64,000 bases of DNA from Paragonimus skrjabini miyazakii (taxonomy: Eukaryota > Platyhelminthes > Trematoda > Plagiorchiida > Troglotrematidae), in assembly GCA_014338405.1 (NCBI GenBank), contig JTDE01002417.1, forward strand, positions 1 through 64,000. The letters run 5' to 3'. The notes below the pieces were generated by a model, which saw only the letters and a program-made list of their open reading frames with translations, was not told the origin of the DNA and did not search any database. Below are positions 23,940 to 37,089 of the stretch, one piece after another. The position numbers were made by a program, and so were the translations under genes. Position 1 is the stretch's first letter; each line of letters begins with the position of its first letter.

Positions 23940-26900
23940 CGTACACTGTTAAATCAAGCCTTCTTGAGATTCAGTTCACTAATTCGGTGTTCAGATGATC
24001 ATCAATCAACCGGGTAAGATACATCCAGTTTGTAAATTGCCATACACTTTATTGTAAACAGAGCGAATGGATAAAGCATACTTCACTTTGGTAATATATG
24101 TGGGCACACCACATATGGTAGAGGACTGCAGCGGCAAGAGATGATGATGTTATGAACACATGAGGCACTAAAGTTGAATGTTAAAATGTTCAAAACGCTG
24201 CGTCTACCAACCAAATGTGTGCCACCTTTGTGTTCAGGTAGATGTAAAAAGTTATACAAATCCTAATAGGCGCGACGGTTTAAAGGAAAGCCTTTTTACC
24301 GGAGACCATAAGAATGCCTACGGAAATGGGAAGTTAGATTATTTTTGTATCGAGAAGGGTAGTTTCTGAAACGTTTAAGCTGTTGTCAAATTTACCATGC
24401 ACGGAGTGTATGCAACGTACCATCATATTGACAAGAAACCTAATATCAATGTAGTGGTTAATGTGAATAAGAATATGTTTTTACTTTGGTTATCTATGCC
24501 ACGGAAGTGCCCACTGTGGTTCGCTTTGGTGACCTTGAGAAAGTTGAACAATGTTACGGCGGGAAATCGAAATCAGCGCGACGTATTCCATTTTATTTTA
24601 GTTGTTTTACGTGCTATTTTTCCATTTCTTACACAGCATACTCTCAACGTCGTGCCAATTGATCAAACAGTGGAAGACTCCCGTGAAAGAGGCTAACCAC
24701 TATGTATCCCTTCATTCTGTAATATGCATTTTAGGTGTCACATGTCACATAAACATTCCTACCCAATCTCTGCCTTTCGTCTTCTCGCTTGCCTGTTACA
24801 ATATTGGCTGGGTCTTAATCAGAATGATCATAAGTTTCGCAGCAACTCGCTCGGTTACTTGACAGAAGTCTGAAGAGTATTTAGATTCAGCTTGGTGAAT
24901 AATTTCTTGTGGTCTACCGCAGAGAACTAAGTATTAAGGTGTATCGACCAGTTAGCCATGGGTGCGCTCTTCGCTGTCTCTGACAATGAAGCCGAACAAA
25001 CGGTAGGATTTTAAGTTGTATTATGTACAGGAACCAAACCAACTCAACCTGTGCAGTTGATATATTTTTGATCTACAATACCATAAAATAGCATCTAGTG
25101 TGTGAGCACCTCACGTACAGCTTCATCGGAATTGCACCGCCTATCCCACTTTATCTTACTGACTCCAAGAACATAACTCGGCCGAACACAAGTTACCACA
25201 TCAGCCAAAATAAACAAACAACTATAGTTTTTACAGCTTGTTGAGCGGTTTTGTTGTGATAAAAAAGAAGCACAGACCACCGGCTACTTTGACTCCGTAC
25301 ACCAGACATGCTTATTGCGAGATTGATCTTGTTGGTCCACATAGTACTTCACGTTCTGTTGACAGTTGTTACTTTGATAAGCATCCATAATCAGGTTAGT
25401 CAAAACGTAAGACACTCGAGGAGCCTCATCAAACTCACTTCATCAGTGTGAAAGAAAAGTAGCTGTAAAAACACGTTCCGTATACCTTGACGGAAAGTGT
25501 GATGTAAGCAGCATAGACAGTAGCGCCAGTACACCGAGGATAATGCAAATAATTCATGGAAGGTCGTGTGCTCACCAGTAATCCTGCTTAGTCGGCATGA
25601 AAATAACCGTGTAACGTTGGCCGATTAAAATGAACAAGTTAGGAAAGAATGGTTACCTTCCTGAAACCTGCGGTGTTAACCTGATTGGGATCACATCACA
25701 GACCATGATGAAACTCTGGCTCCAAGTACAGGCTCTTGTCCCGTCCATTATACCTTAACGTTCCTATGTATCTGATCGAGAATGTCGAATGGCATTACAA
25801 CGATTCAATCAGAACATAATTAGTAACGCAGTTAGGGTAGACATCGACCGAGACAGATACACAGGCCTGCAACCATCGTTTGAGGTTTAAAGATCGGGTG
25901 AGCATTATTCTATACAATATACCTGCTTCAGAAAGTTTCCTTATAGTTGTTCAAGCTTTGTGTGATACAGATCTGTGGATATTCCTAGCATCACCCAATG
26001 GTATGAATATGTCTCTCCAAATCGACGTAATTAGTCACAGTAAGTGCGCAGATAATTTTTTTTAAATCAAGAAGGGAAGAAACAACTTTATGTAGGTTGG
26101 CTTATCAACTCCTGGAGTATCCTATGGATACAGGTAAAAATAGGCCATATCTGATTGAAGAACACAGTATGTCACCATAAAGCTCAATAAAATTGCTCAT
26201 AAAACAGTCTTAAGTCACCGTCACAAAACCCCAGAGTAACCGTCGATAAAGAATGGCGGCTCTACAGCACATAACAACACGCTGTTCAACCACTTCAACC
26301 GAATGAGGTATCTCGGGTACGCTTATCTAATATGCTGGTTGTGGGCAGTGGACCTGCTTCCGGTTATTGTTGTCGCACAAATGAAGCTTCGTCCTTCAGT
26401 CAACTGGATAAGATTCGAAAACTTCTACTCAGTAAAACTAGTTTGAAGGGGGCACAACGGGGATCTGATGTACTGAGCATCTTCCAACTTTGATATGACA
26501 GTTTCGCATTGATAAGGAAATCAGTGAATGTGATGTAGCTCTTGTTAGTGTTCGTATTTGGAGACGCCATTTATTTGTGACAAGGTACCACTGAATCCCT
26601 CCTGAATTAGTTTGTGTGACTGAATGTTTCACTTACTTTAGTACCATGAGTTACAGATTTCCCCTTGTGTACGCGGATGCAAGTACGGCCCTGCATAACG
26701 GTGCTCACAAAAAATCTTTACTTTACGCCCAAATCTGTCAAATAGTCGACTTTAGTCACCTGCAGCTGGATTTTATGAATCACTTAGTTAACATCGTGAC
26801 ATCTTTTTTTCTCAGGAATTTTCTCAAGCGATAATGGACGGTAAACTAATTCAGAAAGTTCAGGATGATTCTAGTTAGCGGGTGTATCACAAATCCTATC

Positions 26901-27220
26901 ACATATATAGTTCATCAACGAGGTTTCCGTAATAGGTAGTCGAGAAAATCATAGTTCCACTTTATCAAAATGATGAACAGTTAGTTGAATTTAATTACAT
27001 ATTAAATAACCTAGTTCTCCAAATCGGGATTTGTAGACCTATCAGAAGATTAACTTTGCATTGAACTCACAGCTCAGCATAATAGAACAGCTTACTTCCA
27101 TCACCGCACTCAGTTTGAGTTGACAATGGCATATAATTCTGAAAAACTGCCTCATATTTTGGTTATGTTCTAGGAAATTGTCCGCGACCTGGTGAAAGAC
27201 CGAGACACTTAGGAAATAGA
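23940..27220. other. Unassigned non-coding stretch
   Basis: No recognised gene or repeat. Frames at 24397-24696 and 24602-24862 (both +) are under 100 codons and unrecognised. The stretch ends at the CR1-like remnant. Confidence 0.4.
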
Positions 27221-27229
27221 ATCAAACAT

Positions 27230-28690
27230 ATGATCACACTGATATGTTCTGCTCAGAAAAGTTGCCAGTTAGAACAGACTGAACTTGTGTATTTTATTTC
27301 GCATGTACAAATCTGTGATGGATTTACCAGTACAAACGCTGGGACGGCTAACACTCGGAATGAACAGTACATAAGTGTGTATGACAGCAAGTCACGAATG
27401 ACGTTTGGGCAGTTAGGCAGTAAGTTCAGTGACTCACTCCAAATTTCAGTGTCACACGTCAGATTCAAATTAGAGGACCTGAAAACTCCTAAATCACTCA
27501 GAACAGTTTTGATACTCCCTGTCGTCTCGAAAAGGAGCATCACAAATTTAGCAGAACAGCTTGCTCCTAACCAACCGGTCGTTTACCGAAAGCTTGAAAC
27601 CGTCCACAAACACAACTGCCTTGAAAGATGGGCACAAAGATGACTCAGAAAACTATCAAACCAAAACATTTCTTTCAGTGCTGTCTAAAATAATGGAGAG
27701 CGTACTAGATGAGTGTTGCCAGGTCAAAGTTGAAGATCTCTAGCTCATCACTAAATAGAAACGTGGCTCCATTAGAGGATACTCAAGAGTCACGAATCTG
27801 CTGGTTGGCCGTAGTGATTGAAAGAGGGCTGTTAACTTACGACTTGCCATATATATGGTTTATGTTGACTTTTCCAATGCCCCTGAAAAGGTTGAGAACT
27901 CCATCTTGCTGCGGAAAATGAATAGTTACTGACTTGATGAGTGCTTGCTCAAATGGCTAAAGGATTATCTAATTGAACGTAGGTTCAGCGTCAAGGTGAC
28001 AAGACAGCTGTCAGGGTTGTTCGTAGGAAACAAGAACATTTTGCAGGGATCAATCTTAGGACCGCTTTTATTAATTCTTTTTGTTCTTGAGCCACTCGGT
28101 ATGGTGAAAGCGCCAATGTTGTTCTATGCCGATAAGAACGTGTAGTGGAAACCGAGAAAGTAATCGACAATGTTACAAAATAATCTACAATAACTGTCCA
28201 CAATAAATTCCACTACACTAAGTTCGCTATACGCTTGAAGAAAGTCCCTATTCAATAGCAAACAAATTCCCACGAATCCAGTTCCTCCAGTTTATTAAAA
28301 TTCACTGTTGCCACAGTCAACTCCCGGTAACAACGACCACGTGCATGCAGAAGCTGAGGCGCGCGAGGACGAAGTGTGTATTGATTCAAACAATAGACAA
28401 GTGGTTTATATGTACAATGAACATAATAGGTATGCAGAACAGCATATAGTAAGAGAACAAAAGGTTAACAGACTCTACAAACTCTCTGGCGAGTTCTAGA
28501 GTACCCGGAAGATATGGTGACCTCACGAGACGATCTAAACTGTCTAAATCAGTGGTCCACAGAAAATATCTTGTCGTTCAATGTCAACAAATGTAATGTT
28601 ATGCACGCACGCTAACAAAGTGATACCGACTATCAACTTAGTATCATTAAGCTACTCGTATGTGTATGCGAACAAGATGTGGAGACACGG
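27230..28690 (+). pseudogene. CR1-like non-LTR retrotransposon, reverse transcriptase remnant
   Basis: Plus-strand reverse transcriptase of the CR1 group, readable across frames. About 27430-27540 gives LQISVSHVRFKLEDLKTPKS, the region before the RT. From about 27560 the frame reads NRSFTESL, KDGHKDDSENYQ and FLSVLSKIMES. Near 27860 it reads VYVDFSNAPEKV (motif A, Asp kept). From 27945 it reads LLKWLKDYLIERRFSVKV, then ILQGSILGPLLLILFV (motif B), then LFYADKNV, where the second Asp of the FADD/YADD box has become Lys. The thumb resumes at about 28468 with KLWRVLEYPEDM and DLNCLNQWSTENILSFNVNK. The roughly 330 bp between these two parts appear inserted. Several stops and frame changes show it is dead. 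Confidence 0.85.
28141..28468. mobile_element. Probable nested insertion within the CR1-like RT
   Basis: In CR1-type proteins the YADD box is followed almost at once by a KLWR-like stretch. Here YADKNV ends at 28143 and the KLW match resumes near 28468, leaving about 330 bp of unrelated sequence. The insert has a 63-codon open frame (28308-28499) and a GC-rich patch near 28350-28375. I recognise no family and could not fix exact borders or a target-site duplication. A local rearrangement is an alternative. Confidence 0.5.
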
Positions 28691-28699
28691 AGGTAGACA

Positions 28700-31600
28700 A
28701 TCGAAGTCCGTCTTTAAGTTTTGCAGATATCAGTAGAGAGTCACAAATAGCCGTGTTCCTGTTCAGTGGAGAATGTAGAATATGATGTCTTAACGTTTCT
28801 GTTAAATTTAGAAACGAATGTATGACTCTGCTAAAACGTAGTCGTCACTTATAAAGTGTTTACAGACCGACCAGTAAAACAGTTTTGAAGTCATCTAAGT
28901 GTTCTATCTAGAGAAACCGTCGAAATTGTGTGAATTTTCAACAAATCTCGGAAAACTTTGGGGTATAGTTCCGAACTACAAAATACTGTACCCCTCTGAT
29001 AATTTACTCACGTGCTTTCCATTACACCAGCGTGAGTGCGTGTGGGTTTATATCGTAAAACACGGTCATGTACTGGGCAGATTATTTAGTAGCCAAACCT
29101 GTTTCATATTTAAGGCCCATCCACTCTGTATAGCTCTACGATCATGGCTGAACCGATTAAGAGTTGTGAAGTTCCGCTCATTCGTCACATATGTAGGAGA
29201 CAACAAAGAACACAAATTTCCTGAGCATTTTCTTATCGCAGCTCAGCTGGTCATCAAATACTTCATTGTTCACTACTGATGGAGTTACGTGTCATTAGCT
29301 TTACTGAGGGTTTTTTCTATTCACCCGAATTCATTTTACAGCCACATATAGTCTGTTACAACTATATTCTCATCCAAAACAAATATAAGAAAGCACAGTC
29401 AAATATCTTTCTCCCTCCCGTAATGGACTATTTGGGTGAAAAAAGCGCATTTACATAGAGCGGGTGACTGGACGAAGAAACAGCACACAACGATTAACTG
29501 AGAGGCACTAATAGCTAATGTAACTTGTTTTATCCGCTCTGGTCGGGCGCACAGTATATTGGTTCACACAAATAAGTGTATGATTTCTGAACGCACAACA
29601 TTAAGTCCAATTTGTACTGGCTTAGTGCTCTAAATCAGACCGTCATAAGTACATTTGTGGAACAATACAAAACAAGTGGAAAACAGATCATAACAACACA
29701 GACGAACACAGTTTCTAACCAATGGATGTTAGGATTGTTGGACATTTGCTTATGAAAAAAAAATTGTTTCATGGTCAAATTTCATTGTATTTAGGTTGTA
29801 CATGCAAATCACGTTTAATCAGTCAAATCACGCTCATCCGTTAGGCTGGAAAATGTCGACAAAACAATACTCACATTAAATAGATGGACACTTTACAGTG
29901 CAGTGCAGGATATGAAAACATCGAACAAAACACATGATTGTTTTCCAAGTGAAAAACTATGAAGCTAAATGATTCTTGGAATAGTGTCATGAAAACAGAT
30001 GAATTTTTGTAGGTCAATTACCACATCTGCATTCGAGAAAATGGATCAACCTGAATGAGAATAAAATCAAAAACGTTTGAGATCGTAAGATCAGACCTGA
30101 TAATTTGGTTATGTTCAATGTGAGGTCAAGTACAAGGTTGTTTATGTGATCGATTGCTAATTAATTGAGTTCACATTTAATTTCTCATCAGGGCAATGAG
30201 TGTGCTCTATGGATGAGCTAATACAAATGCGATTTTAGATTGACTAGGGCTAGACATTCTGTGTTTACTGTTGAAATTTGAAACTACAAAGGTCAAAATG
30301 TGTTTGAACCACATTTCAAAAATTAGGCAACATTTTTCGAAATTCTACATATTAATCTTGGTAATACCGTAAAAGATTCCAGGAAGTGCTCTGTTTCAGG
30401 GTTAGCGTAGTGAATTAATATCAATGTCATTTTAGTTCCTCGTGGAATTTTGCTACTACAAACTAACAATCCGAATGAGCCGATTTCCTCTGTGCCGATG
30501 AGGTGTAAAACAAGTGGTAACTAAATTTGACCTAATTTTTACATAATCCAGTTAACAGTAGGAAATGAATTAATTATAACCATTTCACACTATGTATTCA
30601 TTGACGAAAATAAAGCCTCCATAAGCTAGCTGAGTTAACTGCATGTACCTAAGTAGTTACCACATGACATATCAATCTAACTTAAAGTTCTATTTCAGCG
30701 GCACTATTTTGCCAAATAGCACCAGTTCCGCAAACATACAAAGTTTACGTGCTTCAGTCAATCAGGGCGTTCTCAGCCAAATTTCTCAAATTTTAAACGT
30801 GATTTTATGCGTTAGGAAAGGATTATAAACGGCAATAATAATCAGGCTAAAACCGTACTTAATGAACTTTTCAATTACCTATGGTTAACTGATTTCAGAT
30901 TAATTTAGGTAGTTTAGTGACTGTTCAAATGTACGTGCTCTGCCACAAACACCTGGTTCGGCATACAGCCATAAAACCAGAGTACACAGATGTTCTCTGA
31001 CGATGAGAGCTAGTCATTATAGAACCATAGAGTACCATATTTGATGGACAACAATCCCTAAAGGGAGACTAAGCTGTCAATATATATATCATAGGATTTT
31101 TGAAGAGCTCCTAAAATTTGTCACATAACTGTATTTTGCACACCCTAATGAGTTCAATGTCATTATACCCCGTAGCTTACCCAAGTACAACAAATCCATC
31201 TGTCTGTTTTAACTTATATAAACACATGTATTATGCTTTAAATAGCTATTTACTTTTGAGGAAAAATCTGCATTAAATGACAGAAAAATGCCAACCATGT
31301 TATCCTTTTCAAAGTACCATTTTATCAGCTAGCATCACAGCTGGACACGCACTTAGGTAAAACATACATGAAACAGTAAACCAAAAAGCGGAAGTCATAG
31401 ATAGGTGAATAAAATAAACAAATCAGACTGCAATCCAGAGAACGGGTAATTGAAACTGACAAGGTATTTTAACAACGGTATTGATGTGATGTATATGACA
31501 AATCAAACGATGTTTGTATCCGGAGGGAGATTGTAAGTTCAGATTACCAAAGCCTTAGTAAACTGCAACATTCGTTTCCGGGTACTCCAAAAATTTGCGA

Positions 31601-34600
31601 GGAGGGCTTTCAGGTTGCTTGTTAGTTCTGTTTAAATATAACCCCGCTACCGAGAACAAGTTCTTCTACACTGTGTATTAGTGGCAGTTCACAGTAAAAT
31701 TAACAAATAACTGTTCAGAAGTCCAGCTCACTGTCAACGCAGTATGGAATACCAGAGAACTTTTCATTTTCTCACCCAGAATTAACAGTATGTACAGTAT
31801 ATACCGAGAGTGGCTACATAATTAGATCCACAGGGAGGACATACTGGTGACTGGGAATATGTGACTAAGTAGAAGAAAACACACGCATGCAAACATCACG
31901 AGACATCTTCTGTCAGGGCAAAACAACAGTTAGTTTCAGTTTCGTCAACTATGCCAATTTGCTATTACTTTCTCGAATATAAATGATTTTCTTTTGAATT
32001 CTAGCCCCATGTCTACATTGTTTGATTAACCTGTCGGCCTAATTCATTATTGTTTCAGTTTGGCTCTGGGAATAGTTGTTTTACTATTCTAACTCAACAA
32101 CACGTTCATGATTGATCGATGTGAATGAAACACTAATCTCAAGACAAACTTTTTACTAGTTGTTCTATTCAAATATATATTAACAAGGATATTATAAGAC
32201 GTACAGTGTGTGGTGATTCACTCAATTTCGATATTCTTGTCACTTACTAAGCAAGTCGGAGAACAACAATGATTGTAGTACGTTCACTTATCATCCACAG
32301 GATTACACACACAACATCGGCATCAACCACTTTGTTCAAAGTTGTAAGCAATCACGCATTATAACAGCCACTTCAGTTGAGTATGGTAAATGCAATTTCT
32401 TGAGACGCAATTAACTATCAAACGAACCTTTAGAATTAGTGCATCGGCAGGTTCTCAACAAGAATTTAGTGACTGAAAAGCTAGATTCATACCTGTGCTC
32501 TTCTAATCTAAACGGAACCATCAGTTTGAACAAAGACAAAGGACAATACAAACTGAGTTTCACTTCAAGACATCTATTTCTATGTTCGTCAGCAATGTCT
32601 AATTGGTTATATACAAAATTGTGTGTGGTTTTTTTCTTACGTTACTTAGAAACCGAAGCTTTCATAGGACAGGAAGGCACGTTCATGTTGTCACAATCGG
32701 ACATTACATCACAACGATGTGTACTTGCTTTTGTGCAGTTATTTTTAGTTCAAAGCTCACTGATGGTTCAGTCGACTTTACTTCAGTCGCAATATGTTAA
32801 GTTTAAGAGCTTTTTTCTGTCTGATGTGACTGAGAAGAGAACAAAAAGCTACCGGATAAACCTGAAGATTAAGTCGTCTGATTTCTGGATTCTTCAAAAT
32901 AACAGCGCACGGGTAGGCGGTATCATTGAGAAGACTATGCTAACAAATCTACACCTGTTCATGAATGTGAACGTGTACGGAATCCCCTCATCAGGTTTAA
33001 GAACCAATTACCATGTGATAATTGCATTCCTGTTCCCCTCTACTTCGTCAACCGGTATTATAACGAAATTGTTAATCACCTGAATAAACTTGAAGCTAGT
33101 TTCAGTTATCACTGATCTTTTATGTGTACATTTGACTATCTTCTCCCATAAACTGTGATTTCAACCAAGGAAAACTTTAATTCACAGATCAGTTCTAGTG
33201 GTTTCTGTGTAGATTTTGATGACAAGAGAAAACCGACAAAATATACCAAGTGCTCAACGATTTTCATATTATCCTGATTTACTTTTCAAGTCAATTTCCG
33301 AAAAATGGGAATTTCATTCGTTCACCTCCTGCATTATATGCAGTGCAGTTTCAATAACTGATACAATTGCTGTAGTGAAACGCATGAATAGCGCTCAGTT
33401 TGGTTTGTTTTCAATATTATTGGTAACATATTTCCGAATGCTGAAATGGCAATTCAGTAACGCCTGTATGTGATGTAGCAATAAGACCATTCGATTGTCT
33501 GCGTTCCCAACGTAACCACTGCAACTCTGCTACAAATATTACAAATTAGACTATGTTTGTTTCAAGTTGTAAGCATGCTTCCTGTTTGAGAGAACACTGA
33601 AGATACCTTTACTTGTTTTTTTGCATCCTTCACTCTCAGACCTGTACTCGCTTCTCTGTTGTTGAAACGACTTTCTGGTTTAAAGTTCAAACATTCTGGT
33701 ACACATAATCCTATGGTCCTTAACGAGCAGTGTACAAAGTGAGTGTAATCCACGGCCACTAATTAGCATGTTCTGGTCCCGACAGTTTTGTAACCGAATG
33801 GTGCTACTTATGAAAGATATGTGTAAAATCCACAAACCACATTTTACGGAGTAGTTGTATCAAGAAACTCGTCGAATCAACCCGTAATTTATATAAGATA
33901 TCGTAAAATAGACAGATAAGTAAAACCACAAACTTTTATTTAAAACATAGGTACAACGGTTCCTGCCCTTTTTAAAGCATATATTCTGACGTTACTGTTC
34001 GAAAACACAGGAGAATATTTTGTTAGCTTCCTATCAATTTGTACTACAAAAATGTAAACAGCATTTATGATTTGTAAACACAGCTACAACAGACGAAGAC
34101 GGTACCTTTGATAGTAGCAATCCAATGACGTTCCGGATCCATTGGCATAATGTCACCACAATAGGCAATGGCGTAGAAATTCAGAGAAATTGGGACAAGA
34201 ATTTAATTTATGAAATCTAGTGATCAAAGTGACAGGTGACAATATGTAAGATAAAGAGTTGCAGTGAACTTGAAGCAAAATGTTTGGTTGAGGCGTGAGT
34301 AGATATGGAGAGGGATAAGAAATAATGCGGAAAAACAAACGTTAAGAAGAGGCAATTCTTCCCAAGAATTGGCTCTAATTGCCCATAAAATTAAATTTTT
34401 CAACTCGGAGAATTTGAATGTATACCAATATCTTCAAATTTTCGAGTGTGTGCTCGTCTCTGATTGCTCCGCTGAGTGGCCTAGCTCTGAGGCCATACAA
34501 TGTTTATAAATATATCTGATGTAAGTCACTAGTTTGCCTTCGAGCGGAGAAACAAATAAAGTTTGTTCAAAGATCGTCTTCTTTCTTACTTACTGAGGGG

Positions 34601-36430
34601 TCCTAATTTGCGACAGCTGAGTTTCGATACTTGCGATCTGATTTTCCTGTCATATCGCGACAGCGTTAATTTCTGTTCGTGATCGAGTTACTGTTTGTGG
34701 TCAATGCGTTTGTTTTTGTTTTCTTCTCTACTGCGGGTTTCAATAACAAAGACGGGTTACTAGGATATAACAAGGGAAGTAAGTATTAGTGTCACTCTGT
34801 TTCACTAATTGACCGAAACTATTGGTGTAAAATGTGTGCGAGTGAAGATATATCTAACTTATTGGTGAAATAGCAATAGGAACGATAATTTAACAAACTG
34901 GTATTAACATGCTTCATCACAGTCCAGCCGTCTGAAAACTTTTGTGGGTAGAACTCCTCTAATGGTCGGTGCAACAACCAGGTGTTTTCCAAGTTTGTTC
35001 AAAACCGTAGACCTGTTCTACATTCTTAAAACGGAACAATTAGGTTTCGCATCACTCTTTGTATCGAACGCAAACGTTGTTTCAAACAATAACTGAAACT
35101 TCTAAAACAAATTTTCAACAACAGCAAATATTTCACAATATTCAACAATCTGGCTGTGTTCTTGCAGTGTTCAGTCAACAAGGTGGTGGATTAACTGAGG
35201 TCAACTTTGCTTCGTTGTGTTGTGGTGACTAGTGCCAGTCAAAGGTTTCTTCACACTGCTACTAATGTAATAGTTTATTGCTCACTATAAGCATTGACAC
35301 TATGCCAGATTTTTAGAATACCAACTAATATTTACAATTCATAAATGTCTTTGAACGCCTCAGCCAATGATTACACATCCAAATGTTTTTAAAACAATAG
35401 TTGTGAACCAAATTGTCATTACCTGAGTAATTCAAAAACGAAAAGAGAAAACCAGTACCGAAATACTTAGTATGAAAAATGTTTATGTACTCTTACGTGA
35501 CCACTCGTACTCTTTTAGGATGCGGTCTGGGTCCTTTACAACCTGACTGAAATCAAAATATATTTTCCGTCGGAGTTTTGCTTGAACAATCTAGTTTCAA
35601 TGTAGACTTCTTAGGGCTGTGATCTAGAATGTGCGGAAAATCTTTAGTCGTTATTTTTGCATTGTTGTTGACTGAACTACCCTCCTCAAAACATCATTCC
35701 GGCTAGATTACGTAGTACGTACTTTGTACTCAACATAATTAAGTTGCGAGACACAAGATCTTGGTTAGAGAGATATCCAGGGGGCAACTAGTAGACGAAA
35801 TAATCTTGCTCATACATTCCGATTTGAGCGCATGTTTCAAGGATAAGCCAGTTTTGTGTGTGAGTATCGAATTCTGGCAACTTATGGCGCCTACGGTTGC
35901 GGTGTATTCACGGAATCAGTCCTAGATCCTACAAGTGCACCTTCATATGTGAATAATAACTAGCTGCAAAACACCATTCATTAAGCTTGAAGGTCATTGG
36001 GATGGAACGTTGTTTTCACGTGTACACAACGATGTTTTCCATGATGATGACTATGTGCAAACTTTATGCAGTGAACTCACTGTTCTCTTTTTATAATCTA
36101 TGGAGAGTATGAATGTGACAAAATATACTTTGTCCCAGTGCACACTAGAAAGATATCTTACTGAAAGTTTATTTGTTTGACTTACATAGATGTAGTTATG
36201 TAACTGGTGTCTGCGCAGCATCAGTAGAGTTATTCCAACTCAGCCTAACATTTCGCTAATCTGTTCTGTTTAAACACAACATCCTACTCATTAACTGTTT
36301 TTGCCAAATGAATAAACAGTGAAAATTTGTTAATATGTGGCCACATCACCTGCATATTTTTAAGCGGTTTACCAGAAAACTTTTGTACACTAATTCTCTA
36401 TACTGATGGGTAGTCGGGGATTTAAAATAT
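28700..36430. other. Long unassigned non-coding stretch
   Basis: Nearly 8 kb with no recognised gene, mobile-element protein or structured RNA. It includes the 214-codon frame at 32439-33083, listed separately, and a 126-codon frame at 28899-29279 (+) that I cannot place. The sequence is strongly AT-rich around 29700-31300. Confidence 0.4.
32439..33083 (+). CDS. Hypothetical open frame, 214 codons
   Basis: The longest uninterrupted frame in the window, which is why it is listed. The protein is rich in S, L, F and T, with hydrophobic segments near residues 60-70 and 95-110. I see no motif, signal peptide or known domain. No mobile-element protein matches it. It may be a single exon of an unknown gene or a chance frame; the composition favours chance. 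Confidence 0.12.
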   Translation: MHRQVLNKNLVTEKLDSYLCSSNLNGTISLNKDKGQYKLSFTSRHLFLCSSAMSNWLYTKLCVVFFLRYLETEAFIGQEGTFMLSQSDITSQRCVLAFVQLFLVQSSLMVQSTLLQSQYVKFKSFFLSDVTEKRTKSYRINLKIKSSDFWILQNNSARVGGIIEKTMLTNLHLFMNVNVYGIPSSGLRTNYHVIIAFLFPSTSSTGIITKLLIT

Positions 36431-36432
36431 TT

Positions 36433-36803
36433 CAAGTTGAACATCACCCACAATTGATCGCAACTGTCGCATTCCTACAGACTTTCCAGTCGGCCCCTTT
36501 CTAAAAGAAGAACTAGATTTGAGTTTCGCCTTTATTAGAGCTCCTGGCCACGGCCGGAACTATAACTCCAGTCGCGCTTTCATGAGGCAACCGTGTTGAC
36601 CATTGCTTCATTGACCTCACATTAGACGCGACCGAAGTATCATATGTGGACGCTCAATTACTTTCGCTTGTGAGTAATGATCAGGTTGCCCGATCGCCTG
36701 GAGAGGAGACAGTTACTGTCTGTTATCTCCAGTCGATAAACCCGCGATTAAGACTCCCTAGACAGGTCAAAATCTCCTACCTGATTAAGCTTGCTAAGCG
36801 ATA
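36433..36803 (-). mobile_element. Hammerhead SINE, copy A1 (minus half of a head-to-head pair)
   Basis: Copy of the roughly 430-bp tRNA-like hammerhead repeat, on the minus strand. It matches the tandem units at 41686-42448. Relative to them it has lost the segment that holds the CTGACGA core and helix I, near 36540, so its ribozyme is dead. The B box is also badly diverged. It meets copy A2 head to head near 36804, so 36660-36685 and 36810-36835 are inverted copies of each other. Confidence 0.8.
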
Positions 36804-36804
36804 C

Positions 36805-37083
36805 TGCTCATTACTCACAAGCGAAAGTGGTTGAGCGTTCACATATGATAATTCGGTCGTGCTTAATGTGAAGTTAATGGCGCAGTGGTAAACACGATTG
36901 CCTCAAGAAAAGCGTGGCCGGAGTTCTAATCCCGACACTGACAAGGATATACGTTACTGTCGAGCTCTAATGAAAGCGAAACTCGAGTCTAGTTCTTCTT
37001 TTGGAAAGGAGCCCACTGGAAAGTCTGTGGGAATGCGAAGGCTGCGATCAACTGTGGGTGATGTTCAACTCGAAATTCTCTAC
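36805..37083 (+). mobile_element. Hammerhead SINE, copy A2 (plus half of a head-to-head pair)
   Basis: Plus-strand copy of the tRNA-like hammerhead repeat. The A box TGGCGCAGTGG is at 36878-36888 and the B box GTTCTAATCCC at 36923-36933, a spacing normal for tRNA-type pol III promoters. The hammerhead at 36953-36996 is damaged. The copy ends with the GGGTGATGTTCAACT segment found in all copies. Confidence 0.8.
36953..36996 (+). ncRNA. Inactivated hammerhead ribozyme in copy A2
   Basis: The core reads CTGTCGA instead of CTGACGA, so the invariant A6 is changed. Helix II (GCTCT/AAAGC, loop AATG) has one C-A mismatch. GAAAC, the CTCGAG helix III and the GTC cleavage triplet are kept. Helix I is weak. 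Loss of A6 should abolish cleavage. Confidence 0.7.
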
Positions 37084-37089
37084 ACTGTA

